Source: Filimonas effusa (lineage in GTDB: Bacteria > Bacteroidota > Bacteroidia > Chitinophagales > Chitinophagaceae). Taken from it: DNA of 64,000 nt. The stretch is from contig NZ_SDHZ01000004.1 in the NCBI RefSeq assembly GCF_004118675.1, positions 186,001-250,000 on the forward strand. Reading direction: 5' to 3'. Below the pieces are notes generated by a model. It worked only from the letters and a program-made list of their open reading frames with translations. It was not told the origin of the DNA and did not search any database. Below, piece by piece: positions 35,536-44,537 of this stretch. Position 1 is the first letter of the stretch, and each line of letters begins with the position of its first letter. A program made the translations under genes and the position numbers.

Positions 35536-36351
35536 CTATTCTACACCCAGTTTTTGCATCACTTCATTGCTCACACCGGTAGAAGAATAACCGCCGTCAT
35601 GGAAAAGATTCTGCATAGTAACCATACGGGTAAGATCAGAGAACAGTGTGATACAATATTTAGCACAGTCTTCAGCAGATGCATTGCCCAACGGTGCAAT
35701 AGAATCGGCAAAATCATAAAAGTCCCCGAAACCTTTGATACCGGTACCGGCAGTGGTTTTGGTAGGTGACTGTGATACGGTATTGATCCTTACTTTCTTT
35801 TCTACACCATAGTGGTAACCAAAGCTGCGCGCAATAGATTCCAGCATAGCCTTGATATCAGCCATATCAGTGTAGAAAGGATAGGTTCGCTGTGCCGCCA
35901 TATAGCTCAAAGCCACCACACTGCCCCACTCGTTGATAGCATCAAGCTTTTTGGCTACCGCCAGCATCTTATGAAACGACATGGCAGAAACGTCAATGCC
36001 CTTCATGAAATATTCATAATTCGATTCTGTATAAGGTATTTTCTTGCGGATGTTAACGCTCATCCCGATAGAATGCAGCACAAAATCAATTTTTCCACCT
36101 AATATCTCCTGTGATTCAGTGAATAAGGTGGTCAGGTCCTCCACGCTGGTAGCGTCCGCAGGAACAATTTTGGAGTTGGTTTTCTCGGCCAGCGCGTTAA
36201 TTTCACCCATACGCATGGCAATAGGGGCATTGGTAAGTACAAACGTAGCTCCCTCTTCATGAGCCTGCTCGGCCACTTTCCAGGCGATGGAATTTTCATC
36301 TAACGCCCCAGTGATAATGCCGCGTTTGCCTTTTAGTAAGTTGTATGCCAT
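35536..36351 (-). CDS. fabI: Enoyl-ACP reductase
   Basis: 271 residues, normal length for FabI. Final step of the fatty-acid elongation cycle, reducing enoyl-ACP with NAD(P)H. Motifs: LKGKRGIITGALDENSIAWK (cofactor site), HSIGMS, the catalytic Tyr region SYMAAQRTYPFYTDM followed by the YxxxxxxK Lys, and QSPTKTTAGTGIKGF. It comes first in an operon with the PAP2 phosphatase. Target of triclosan-like inhibitors in other bacteria. Confidence 0.96.
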   Translation of the reverse strand: MAYNLLKGKRGIITGALDENSIAWKVAEQAHEEGATFVLTNAPIAMRMGEINALAEKTNSKIVPADATSVEDLTTLFTESQEILGGKIDFVLHSIGMSVNIRKKIPYTESNYEYFMKGIDVSAMSFHKMLAVAKKLDAINEWGSVVALSYMAAQRTYPFYTDMADIKAMLESIARSFGYHYGVEKKVRINTVSQSPTKTTAGTGIKGFGDFYDFADSIAPLGNASAEDCAKYCITLFSDLTRMVTMQNLFHDGGYSSTGVSNEVMQKLGVE

Positions 36352-36405
36352 AGTTTATTTAGGTTTTGTTTGTTGAGAACGAGCGCAAAGAAAACAATTT
36401 TTAAC

Positions 36406-38061
36406 TTACTGTACCACCATTTCCCTCGCATTTTCCAGCGCGGCCTGCGTTGGCTGCTCGCCGCTTAGCATACGGGCTATAGCCAGTATACGCTCTTCCT
36501 TGCTCAATTCACGAATACCGGTGGTCACCTTATCCCCATTGGTTTCCTTATATACAAAATAATGGGCATTGGCTTTACCCGCTATCTGAGGCTGATGCGT
36601 GATGCATATGATCTGACGCCCCTTGCCCAGTTGCTGCATGATAATTCCCACCTGTTTCGCCGCCTCTCCCGATATCCCCGTGTCAATCTCGTCAAAAATA
36701 AGGGTAGGCAGGTCTATAGACTGCGCTACAAGCGATTTTATACACAACATCAGGCGGCTAAGCTCCCCACCGCTGGCCACCTTGCGGATTGGCTCAAAAC
36801 GGTTGCTCTTATTGGCGTCAAACAGGAATTCAATAACGTCCGTCCCGTCTGCCTGTAAAGCCGAAAGGGTAATGCTCACCTTTAGCCGCGCATTAGGCAT
36901 ACCTATCTGCGCCAGCAGGCCGTTCACCTTGCGCTCCAGCTCAGGCGCCTGCGCCAGGCGCGCTTTCGATAACTGCTGCGCCAGCGCGGTAGCCTGCTTC
37001 AATAATTGCGCTACCGCCGCCTCCTGGCTCGCAATAGCATCGTCGATCTCTAATACCGACTGCAGCTTTTGCCCCAGCTCCGCCTGCAATGCCAGCAGCT
37101 CACCCGTCGTCTGTAATCCGTGTTTTTTCAATAAACGGTAGCCAAGCGCAATACGCTCATTCACATCCTCCAGCCTTTTGCTGTCCGATACCATCGTATC
37201 ACCCATACTGCCCGCTTCCGATGCAATATCCTGTAATTCTATATATACGCTCTGTAACCTGCCCGCTAACGCAGGAAGCAAAGAATGATGCTGCTGGTAC
37301 TGCTGTAACTGGTTGGCCAGCTGCCTTACAATAGTGATAACAGGCGCGTCACTCTCTTTTAGATCAAAACTTACCTTCGATAATAATGTTTTTATCTCTT
37401 CAGCATGACTTAAAGCCTGTAACTCCTTATCAAGATCTTCCAGCTCATTATCCTTGAAACAAGCCTCGCTCAACTCATCAAAAAGGAACTGGTTATAATC
37501 AAGTTCCTTGTGAAAGCCGGCTTTCTGCTCCTGTAAAGCTTTTAACGTAGCCTGCGTTTTCTGCCATTGCCCATACAATTGGCGATACTGCTGCAACAAA
37601 GGCAGTTGATTGGCCAGTGCATCCAGTACAGTCCGCTGAAACCCGGCATTACCAAGCTCCAGCGTATCAAACTGCTGATGCAGGTCTACCAGCAACGAGG
37701 CAATCTCCCGCAGCTGCTGTACAGTGGCAGGCGTATCATTGATGAAAGCACGCGACTTACCGCTCGCCGCAATCTCACGCCTTACTACCAGCTCCGCTTC
37801 CTCTTCCAGGTCATGCTCACGCAGAAAACGGCTGATCTCCGGCTTGCCGGCAACAGAAAAAACACCCTCTATATAACACTTCTGACCCGGATCACGCAAC
37901 GCCGAAGTATCGGCACGCTCACCAAGTATAAGGCTCAGGGCGCCCATTAATATACTCTTGCCCGCCCCGGTTTCCCCCGTTATAATGTTCAGTTGATCCG
38001 AAAACCGGATGGTTAGCTTATCAATGATCGCATAGTTCTGTATGTGCAGGCTCTGTAGCAT
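36406..38061 (-). CDS. recN: DNA repair protein RecN
   Basis: 551 residues, the normal length. SMC-like ATPase used in double-strand-break repair. Walker A GETGAGKS is near residue 30, two long coiled-coil arms lie in the middle (residues ~150-370), the ABC signature region is ASGGELSRLMLCIKSL and Walker B ends in LIFDEIDTGISGE. Part of a minus-strand cluster. No LexA-like box was found upstream. Confidence 0.96.
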   Translation of the reverse strand: MLQSLHIQNYAIIDKLTIRFSDQLNIITGETGAGKSILMGALSLILGERADTSALRDPGQKCYIEGVFSVAGKPEISRFLREHDLEEEAELVVRREIAASGKSRAFINDTPATVQQLREIASLLVDLHQQFDTLELGNAGFQRTVLDALANQLPLLQQYRQLYGQWQKTQATLKALQEQKAGFHKELDYNQFLFDELSEACFKDNELEDLDKELQALSHAEEIKTLLSKVSFDLKESDAPVITIVRQLANQLQQYQQHHSLLPALAGRLQSVYIELQDIASEAGSMGDTMVSDSKRLEDVNERIALGYRLLKKHGLQTTGELLALQAELGQKLQSVLEIDDAIASQEAAVAQLLKQATALAQQLSKARLAQAPELERKVNGLLAQIGMPNARLKVSITLSALQADGTDVIEFLFDANKSNRFEPIRKVASGGELSRLMLCIKSLVAQSIDLPTLIFDEIDTGISGEAAKQVGIIMQQLGKGRQIICITHQPQIAGKANAHYFVYKETNGDKVTTGIRELSKEERILAIARMLSGEQPTQAALENAREMVVQ

Positions 38062-38153
38062 ATAACTTCATCAAAAGTCTAAAAACATTAATTCTAAACG
38101 AAGCGGTCAAATGTAAAAACAAATCAAACATCCAACAACAGTAACCGCACTGT

Positions 38154-39647
38154 TTACTGCCCTTTGCAACGGGCAATACCAGCTTTGGCACGCTGGTCCA
38201 GTGAATCCTTGTATTCATGGTCGTCCATATCCAGGCACTGTTGGAAATAGGTGATCGCCATGGCCTTGTTTCCCTGGCGTTCATAAATATAAGCTATTTG
38301 TAATGCCGCCCTGGCAGCATAATATTCCGTACGGTTCTGCCCCAGCTTCATAGCCGCTAGATAGGTCTGAACAGCATCGCTGTCACGCCCTACATCATCA
38401 TATATACGGGCCACCCGGTAAGCAAACTCCAGCTTCTCTACCGGCAAACTAAAACTGTCCGTCGTTTTACCGGCAAGTATTACCAGCGCTTCCTTGTTAT
38501 AGCCGCCGTCATTCAGCAGCCGCGCTTTCAGTAAAAGCGCATTGGGCCAGCCACCCGCTTTAGCGTCTTTGAGCGCCTTTTTATCCGCATCCGTATCCGT
38601 TCCGCCCTTCCTTATTACCTGCTGCCGCGCATTATTGGCCGCCTGCATATTCCCCTGCAGGTAATAACACCAGCTCAGCTTTTCATAAACATCCTTCACA
38701 TAAAACTTACCCTTGAAAGTGTTCACGAATCGCTCAAAATGATGGATCGCCTCCGTTAACTCCAGGTGACGCAACCGCGCATATCCCAGCTCAAAATCCC
38801 AGGCAGGGGTCGATAAATATTCGGGCGACATATTCCTGTTCAACACCACATTCTTACCGTATTCCGTCTTTTTATCGTTGATGCCCAGGTTGGCCGCCAG
38901 GTAAGTGAACAAATGATTATTCACAACATCGAGACGACGGTGCTGTATGAAACTTAACACCTCGTCAGGTTTGTTCTCTATATAGAACATCAGGTAACAA
39001 TAATAGAAAACGGCCTCATTGAAAAATACCCTGTTCCAGCCGTCTGTGCCGTTCAGGAAATGACGCATCTTCGCCATCCCATCCTTTACCGAACCCTTCA
39101 TCCCAAACAGGTTGGCCAGCCATTTATAACCATCGGGGATCGTCCCCGCAGCCACTTCCAGCGGACCATAAATAAGGTCATTGGGAGCAAACGAAGGAAA
39201 GGCCTTCCGGTTGTCTTTGATAAGTGCAAACGCACGCCTGAAATCCCAGCCCGCACTCCAGCGCTCCCCAAACTTAATGGCAACAGTAGCCTTGTGCAAC
39301 GTAACCACCGACTGGCAATATTTATAAAAAGGTGAATTCTTCGGACCGGTGGCAAGCAACTTGATCCGCTCCGAAAAATGAGATTTCCTTTCCGAATACT
39401 CCGCCGGATCTTCATTAAAGAACAGTATGAAAAAATCAATATAACTTTCAAGATAATCAACCACCAGGTTGTCAGGATTGCTCCTCCTGGCTTCCTGCAA
39501 GGTCTGCTGGCCCGCACGTAAACGCAAACTGGTGATCTCGCCGTAAGCTTTCTGGCAAGTGGCATTGAAATCGAAAACTTTTTCAGCGCGTACCTCCCCG
39601 AGGTAGCTTATCAGTGCAAGCAGGAAGAGTAGTGACTTTTGTATCAT
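38154..39647 (-). CDS. Tetratricopeptide-repeat secreted protein
   Basis: 497 residues. A signal peptide (KSLLFLLALISYLGEVRA) and then all-helical tetratricopeptide-like repeats (EKLSWCYYLQGNMQAANNARQ, AYRVARIYDDVGRDSDAVQTYLAAM, ALQIAYIYERQGNKAMAITYFQQC). A conserved Bacteroidota protein of unknown role located between recN and the zinc-ribbon gene. Probably a periplasmic scaffold. Its coding start is close to a terminator-like hairpin of the next gene. Confidence 0.88.
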   Translation of the reverse strand: MIQKSLLFLLALISYLGEVRAEKVFDFNATCQKAYGEITSLRLRAGQQTLQEARRSNPDNLVVDYLESYIDFFILFFNEDPAEYSERKSHFSERIKLLATGPKNSPFYKYCQSVVTLHKATVAIKFGERWSAGWDFRRAFALIKDNRKAFPSFAPNDLIYGPLEVAAGTIPDGYKWLANLFGMKGSVKDGMAKMRHFLNGTDGWNRVFFNEAVFYYCYLMFYIENKPDEVLSFIQHRRLDVVNNHLFTYLAANLGINDKKTEYGKNVVLNRNMSPEYLSTPAWDFELGYARLRHLELTEAIHHFERFVNTFKGKFYVKDVYEKLSWCYYLQGNMQAANNARQQVIRKGGTDTDADKKALKDAKAGGWPNALLLKARLLNDGGYNKEALVILAGKTTDSFSLPVEKLEFAYRVARIYDDVGRDSDAVQTYLAAMKLGQNRTEYYAARAALQIAYIYERQGNKAMAITYFQQCLDMDDHEYKDSLDQRAKAGIARCKGQ

Positions 39648-39664
39648 TCGTCCAAAATAAAGAA

Positions 39665-39683
39665 GGGTACCTTTTAAGTACCC
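39665..39683 (-). terminator. Hairpin after the zinc-ribbon gene
   Basis: GGGTAC (39665-39670) and GTACCC (39678-39683) with a 7-nt loop, followed on the minus strand by a T-rich stretch (TTCTTTATTTT). It lies after the stop of the 39713 gene. Short stem, hence moderate confidence. Confidence 0.5.
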
Positions 39684-39712
39684 CTCCGTTTATCAAATAC
39701 TGTGCTGCATTC

Positions 39713-40468
39713 TTATTTTACTTCAACTGAGTTATTCAGATCATCATCCACCAGGATCCTTCCGCAGTTCTCGCAAACCATTACTTTCTTGCGCTGGCGG
39801 ATCTCACTTTGTTTCTGTGGAGGAATAGCATTAAAGCAACCACCGCACGCATCCCTTTCAACAGGAACAACAGCCAATCCATTACGGTAGCTCTTGCGGA
39901 TACGGTCATAAGAGTAAAGTAAACGGTCATCCATTCCTTTGCGCGCTTCAGCAGCAACGTCGTTGAAATGAGTTTCCTCTTTCTCTGTATCGGCAATGAT
40001 CTTTTGCAGTTCACCTTTCTTGTGAGTCAGCGTGCCCTCTTTAGTGGCAATTTGCTTCTTCGCGTATTCAAGTGATTTTGCTTTCTCTGCCAGCTCTTCA
40101 TTGGCATCACGAATATGCTTTTCAGCCAGCTTGGCCTCGAGTTGCTGCATCTCAATCTCTTTGTTGATAGCTTCAAACTCACGGTTGTTTTTAACGCTGG
40201 TGCTCTGCTTTTCGTATTTGGCGATCAGTGCTTCCGCTTCTTTGATAGCATTTTTCTTCTGCTCAATGAATTCGGTGATGCCGTTGATCTCTTCTTCAAT
40301 TCTTGTTCTGCGGCTGGTTAAACCAGTAATCTCATCCTCCAGGTCACTCACTTCCATAGGAAGCTCTCCCTTTAGTATCTGGATCTCATCCAGTTTGCTA
40401 TCAATTTTCTGCAACCTTACGAGGGCGGAGAGTTTTTCTTCAACAGAATAATCCTTTACTGTTGCCAT
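39713..40468 (-). CDS. C4 zinc-ribbon coiled-coil protein
   Basis: 251 residues. A long coiled coil (residues ~10-175) and a C-terminal C4 zinc ribbon with CGGCF and CENCGR, spaced as in the CdsZ-like family. Reported functions of the family involve RNA or membrane interactions, but in Bacteroidota it is uncharacterised; it is usually adjacent to the Nif3 gene, as here (40 bp away). Confidence 0.93.
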   Translation of the reverse strand: MATVKDYSVEEKLSALVRLQKIDSKLDEIQILKGELPMEVSDLEDEITGLTSRRTRIEEEINGITEFIEQKKNAIKEAEALIAKYEKQSTSVKNNREFEAINKEIEMQQLEAKLAEKHIRDANEELAEKAKSLEYAKKQIATKEGTLTHKKGELQKIIADTEKEETHFNDVAAEARKGMDDRLLYSYDRIRKSYRNGLAVVPVERDACGGCFNAIPPQKQSEIRQRKKVMVCENCGRILVDDDLNNSVEVK

Positions 40469-40508
40469 ATTCAGATGTTACTATTTTATATAACTGTGTT
40501 TGAGACCC

Positions 40509-41606
40509 TTAAATATAGTAAGAAACCGGGTTGGTTTTCACTTTTGATTTAAGGAGGGCAAAGGTAGGGAATTTTGCCAGCAAAATATCATAAAGCAGGT
40601 CTATCGTGAATTGTTCGCTTTCCCAGTGCCCTATATCCGCCAGCAAAATGCGGCCGTCAGCATCAAAGAATTCATGATATTTTATATCCGACGTCACATA
40701 AGCATCAGCCCCCGACGCTATAGCCTTCCCCGTCAGAAAGCTGCCCGCACCCCCGCACAATGCTACTTTTTTAACCAGCTTTCCCAATAGGGGAGTATGC
40801 CTTACCACCGCTAATCCAAAGGCCTCCTTCAATAGCGCCAGGAAATCCGCCTCAGGCATCGCAGAAGGCAATTCTCCCAACAACCCACTCCCAACTTGCT
40901 GAAAATCATTGGCTAAAGGTATTAGGTCATAAGCTACCTCCTCATAGGGATGCGCCTTTAACAGCGCAGCCACCACCGTCTGCCGGTGAACCGCCGGTAA
41001 TATTACCTCGATCCGCTCTTCTTTTTCCATATGTTGCTCTCCCGGTGTACCCACAAAAGGCTGCGTATCCGCGGCCCCCTTGAAGGTCCCCGCACCACTC
41101 ACCGAAAAACTGCATTCACTGTATTGGCCAATCTGCCCCGCACCCGCGCCAAATAAAGCCTCCCGCACCATCCCCGCCTGCGCAACAGGCACAAAGGTCA
41201 CCAGCTTCAGCAGCAACCCGCCTTTGGGCAACAGTATCCGCCGGTTTGTCAGCCCCAGACGCTCCGCAATCCTGTCATTCACCCCCGCAATAACATTGTC
41301 GAGATTGGTATGAATAGCATAAATGGCAATATCATGCCGTATGGCTGCTATCACCGTCCGCTCCACATAATTGCTCCCGGTAAGCCGCTTCAGCCCCCCG
41401 AAAATAACAGGATGATGCACCACCACCAGGTTACACCCCAGCCCGGCAGCCTCAGCTATCACCGCCTCGGTAACGTCCAGCGCACATATAACCCCCGTAC
41501 ATTCCCATTGCCGCTGCCCCGTAAGCAACCCGGCATTATCGTAACTTTCCTGGTAAGCCGCCGGCGCCACCGCCTCCAGCTCCCGTATAATATCTCCCAC
41601 TGTCAT
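40509..41606 (-). CDS. Nif3-like dinuclear metal protein
   Basis: 365 residues, the long form with a PII-like inserted domain (middle third). Metal ligands are visible in VVVHHPVIFGG, HTNLDNVIAG and GHWESEQF. NIF3/YqfO proteins form hexamers and have been called GTP cyclohydrolase I type 2, though the true role is unsettled. A box CAAACCTA at 41611-41618 reads as TAGGTTTG on the minus strand. It is 40 bp before the zinc-ribbon gene in the transcribed direction. Confidence 0.95.
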   Translation of the reverse strand: MTVGDIIRELEAVAPAAYQESYDNAGLLTGQRQWECTGVICALDVTEAVIAEAAGLGCNLVVVHHPVIFGGLKRLTGSNYVERTVIAAIRHDIAIYAIHTNLDNVIAGVNDRIAERLGLTNRRILLPKGGLLLKLVTFVPVAQAGMVREALFGAGAGQIGQYSECSFSVSGAGTFKGAADTQPFVGTPGEQHMEKEERIEVILPAVHRQTVVAALLKAHPYEEVAYDLIPLANDFQQVGSGLLGELPSAMPEADFLALLKEAFGLAVVRHTPLLGKLVKKVALCGGAGSFLTGKAIASGADAYVTSDIKYHEFFDADGRILLADIGHWESEQFTIDLLYDILLAKFPTFALLKSKVKTNPVSYYI

Positions 41607-41610
41607 AACA

Positions 41611-41618
41611 CAAACCTA
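41611..41618 (-). promoter_or_regulatory. Promoter -7 box for the Nif3 gene
   Basis: Read on the minus strand: TAGGTTTG, exact TAnnTTTG. Only 4 bp separate it from the start codon, so the transcript would be nearly leaderless; the position weakens the call. Confidence 0.3.
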
Positions 41619-41676
41619 AGCAAAAAAAATCCGCACCTGCCGCCGGTCATCTGTCATCTACCATCTAATTTTACGC

Positions 41677-42507
41677 ATGCCCCACATCAACTTTAATGGA
41701 ACCATCGCTACAGAAGTAGCTATCTCCCCCGATTCCCGCGGATTCAAATTCGGCGACGGCTTCTTCGAAACTATTAAAATGGTGAATGGCAAAATGATTC
41801 TCGCATCATATCATTTCGACCGACTGTTTCAATCCCTGCAACTCCTTCAGTTCCAACCCCCGCCATCCTTTAACGCCAATGCCTTGCACGAACAGGTGCT
41901 GAAATTGACGCAGCTTAACGGCCACGCACAACACGCCCGCATCCGTATTACCGTCTTCCGTGGCAACGGAGGATTATACGATCCCGAAAACCATCTCCCT
42001 AACTACCTTATCCAGTCCTGGCCCCTCCAGCCCGCCACCTGGAACGAACACGGGATCACCATCGGTATCTTCCGCGATGCCTGTAAACCAGCCGACAAAT
42101 ATGCATCCGTTAAAAGCAATAATTACCTGGGCTACGCCATGGCAGCACTATGGGCGCAGCAACACAACCTGCACGATGCCCTCCTGCTCAACGCCGCCGG
42201 CAGGATCACAGACGCCACCATCGCCAACGTTTTTATTGTCCACGAAGGCACCATCAAAACCCCGCCTTTAAGCGAAGGCTGCGTAAATGGAGTCATGCGC
42301 CGCCACCTGCTCGGCATGCTTAAAAGCGAAGGAATGTCTGTAGAAGAAACCCCCGTTACCGAAACCATGCTGCTCGAAGCCTCAGAATGTTTTCTCACAA
42401 ACGTGATTTCGGGAATCAGACCGGTACGTACATTGAAAAACAATACGTTCCGTGATAATTTGTCTGCGATGATATATAATACCATGATTAAGCCGCAGTT
42501 ATGGTAA
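41677..42507 (+). CDS. Aminotransferase class IV
   Basis: 276 residues. PLP enzyme of fold type IV, similar to 4-amino-4-deoxychorismate lyase and D-amino acid or branched-chain aminotransferases. Visible motifs: FKFGDGFFETIK at the start, the Lys-containing ASVKSNNYLGYAMAA and the cofactor-binding NAAGRITDATIANVFIV and TPPLSEGCVNGVMRRHLL. Length and SEGCVNGVMR favour PabC, though the exact activity cannot be fixed by eye. It is divergent from the Nif3 gene. Confidence 0.88.
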   Translation: MPHINFNGTIATEVAISPDSRGFKFGDGFFETIKMVNGKMILASYHFDRLFQSLQLLQFQPPPSFNANALHEQVLKLTQLNGHAQHARIRITVFRGNGGLYDPENHLPNYLIQSWPLQPATWNEHGITIGIFRDACKPADKYASVKSNNYLGYAMAALWAQQHNLHDALLLNAAGRITDATIANVFIVHEGTIKTPPLSEGCVNGVMRRHLLGMLKSEGMSVEETPVTETMLLEASECFLTNVISGIRPVRTLKNNTFRDNLSAMIYNTMIKPQLW

Positions 42508-42538
42508 AAAAGATTATTTTTATCACTCACGCATCATC

Positions 42539-43156
42539 ATGTTTATGAAGAAAATCCTGATCGTTTGTCTGTTCTTTATAACCAGCGTATGGTCGCAGGC
42601 CCAGAATCCTAAAGTGGTAGCAGATTGTACCGTCAGCTTCGACGTTATCATCGACGGTGCCTCCAAATCTCCTTCCACTAAAACCCTGTATATACGCGGT
42701 GTGGAAACCAGGACCGACCTGGTGAACAGCAATTTCGTCCAAACTACTTTCTACAATAGTAAAACGGAAACCGCAGTCATCCTGCGCGAAATAGGCGGCA
42801 ACAAGTATATGACCACCCTTAGCGCAGAACAGTGGAAAGCCCAGAACAAACGCTACGAAGGAATGGAAGTGGTCCTGACCGACGAAAGCAAAACGATCCT
42901 CGGCTACTATTGCAAAAAAGCGCAGCTGAAACTGAAAGATGGCTCAACTCTTAACGTCTACTATGCTACAGGCATTACGCCTTCCGCCAGCGAAAACAAC
43001 TACCAGTTCAAAGGCGTGCCGGGTTTCCCCCTCGAATACGAAACCGCTGGCGAAAATGGAAAGGGCAACGTTAAATTCACTGCCACCCGTATTAACCTGA
43101 ACCCCGTCCCCGCTTCCAGGTTCGAAATCCCCCAATCGGGATACAGGATCCTGTAA
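42539..43156 (+). CDS. Secreted DUF4412/GLPGLI-like protein
   Basis: 205 residues, 31 bp after the aminotransferase gene. A signal peptide (KILIVCLFFITSVWSQAQ) is followed by beta strands (VVADCTVSFDVIIDG, TLYIRGVETRTDLVNS, NKYMTTLSAEQW) and near the end GVPGFPLEYET, close to the GLPGLI motif. This type of secreted beta protein is common in Bacteroidota and of unknown role. The tail ends in FEIPQSGYRIL. Confidence 0.8.
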   Translation: MFMKKILIVCLFFITSVWSQAQNPKVVADCTVSFDVIIDGASKSPSTKTLYIRGVETRTDLVNSNFVQTTFYNSKTETAVILREIGGNKYMTTLSAEQWKAQNKRYEGMEVVLTDESKTILGYYCKKAQLKLKDGSTLNVYYATGITPSASENNYQFKGVPGFPLEYETAGENGKGNVKFTATRINLNPVPASRFEIPQSGYRIL

Positions 43157-44057
43157 CAAACAGCTCCTGCCACAATTACAGCCCAACATACCGGCAAAGA
43201 TTTTGCCGTAACAACGCGCTGTCCCCACACCGGCAACACACCGCCGTCGCAGTAATACGCCGCGAATGAAACAGCAAAAAGCGGGATTTTTACCCTGTTG
43301 TTTCCCGCCGCGTTATAATTGCTGTAAGCAGGTCTCGAAAACTACGCTTTATATAGCCGTCTTAAAGCCGCACCAAAGCCGCCTTGGAACTACTATCCCC
43401 GTAACCAGGTTTAATAACGGCACTGAAAGCCTCATCACAGGAGGAAGATCTCCCGGCCGCTGCCGCTTCCCCAATCATACAACCACCGGTCCCGCCCCGC
43501 TTTCTCAATCCTAACACTCAAATAATCATATGAAACCAGCTCCCCGGACACTTAATGCTATAAATATGCCGTCGGTATCCGGCAGTATACCCTAAATAAG
43601 CCATAACCGTACTTACATCGTACTTGTATCGCACTTACATCGCACTTGTATCGCACTTGCATCGCACTTACATCGCACTTACATCGCACTTACATCGCAC
43701 TTACATCGCACTTACATCGCACTTGCTTCCTGCCCGGCATTACCGGTGTTGCTTCTAAAAAACAGCCACCTGCAGCCAGCCCCTAGGCCAACGTTTGCGC
43801 AGCACCCTGCTGCCAATGCAAAGCTTTGCTATCCCCTTACGCCCACAACCGCATTCAAGCGCACTTGTAGCAGGCTAACAAAACATTCGTAAATAACCGG
43901 GAGGGAAATACAACGTGCCTGGCAGAAATACTTGTAACAGGCAAACAAAAAACACCCGGAACAACCTCGGGAGCAATAGTTGTATTAACCATGAATGGTG
44001 ACAGGCAAACAAAAACACCTGCAAACAAACAGGAAACCAATAACTTAAACGTAAAAC
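43157..44057. other. 900-bp gene-free region
   Basis: No gene is supported. A plus-strand frame (43266-43514) has a low-complexity, Cys/Pro/Thr-rich sequence and is not believed. The region holds the 11-bp tandem array (43608-43728) and copies of ACAGGCAAACAAAAA-CACC near 43937 and 43999 (with a related AGCAGGCTAACAAAACA near 43868), so it is repeat-rich. Confidence 0.5.
43608..43728. repeat. 11-bp tandem repeat, about 11 copies
   Basis: Unit CGCACTTACAT or a one- to three-base variant (CGTACTTACAT, CGCACTTGTAT, CGCACTTGCAT), repeated ten times from 43608 to 43717 with an eleventh degenerate copy to 43728. Eleven bases are about one turn of B-DNA, so every copy faces the same side. No CRISPR-like spacers: the copies are directly adjacent. 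Confidence 0.85.
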
Positions 44058-44396
44058 TTAATTAGTAGGAGAGGGAGTCTTGAACTTGGTGGATTTCACC
44101 TTGTACTTATAAGGAAATACATAAGTGGTATTGCCTCTTTCCATACGGATCATGGAATTTACTTCCAAGCCACCGCCCGTATTCTGAATATCCAGGTCCT
44201 GGCTGCCGCTGAAACGCAAAGCAGTAGGACGTAACCCCGTTAAAGAATAGGATTTGCTGTACTTTTTCAGACTTTTAAGGCTGAACTTCGTAATTCTGTC
44301 GTCAGAAGAGCCAGTAAATGACGCAAACGCAGCATGTGCTACCGTAAAAAGTAACATTGCAGTGAGTATGGTGATATTTAAATGCTTTCTGGACAT
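44058..44396 (-). CDS. Small secreted protein
   Basis: 112 residues from the ATG at 44396 (a Met four codons upstream is also possible). A signal peptide (NITILTAMLLFTVAHAAFA) is followed by a mature part of about 90 residues with FSLKSLKKYSKSYSLTGL and LDIQNTGGGLEVNSMIRM. No family recognised. The exact -7 box (TAAATTTG on the minus strand, 44406-44413) supports expression. It is divergent from the TPR gene at 44538. Confidence 0.7.
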   Translation of the reverse strand: MSRKHLNITILTAMLLFTVAHAAFASFTGSSDDRITKFSLKSLKKYSKSYSLTGLRPTALRFSGSQDLDIQNTGGGLEVNSMIRMERGNTTYVFPYKYKVKSTKFKTPSPTN

Positions 44397-44405
44397 TTCT
44401 AAATG

Positions 44406-44413
44406 CAAATTTA
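44406..44413 (-). promoter_or_regulatory. Promoter -7 box for the 44396 gene
   Basis: CAAATTTA on the plus strand is TAAATTTG on the minus strand, an exact TAnnTTTG nine bases before the ATG at 44396. No -33 TTTG at normal spacing. Confidence 0.4.
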
Positions 44414-44537
44414 TGTTATTTCTGCAAATTATTTAACAACTTTTTATTGTTTTTGTTAAAAAGGATGAAATATTAATTTCAGGCGACAAAATTGGAAATA
44501 TGCACGATTTCCTTTACTTTTCAGAAACGTGAGTAAT

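Noticed and set aside
36623-37141. 172-codon frame opposite recN
   Set aside because: Biased Ser/Cys/Ala composition; shadow of recN.
43266-43514. 82-codon frame in the gene-free region
   Set aside because: Cys/Pro/Thr-rich low-complexity product, no promoter box, sits in repeat-rich DNA.
43608-43728. CRISPR array
   Set aside because: Units are only 11 bp and directly adjacent with no spacers; no cas gene in the window.
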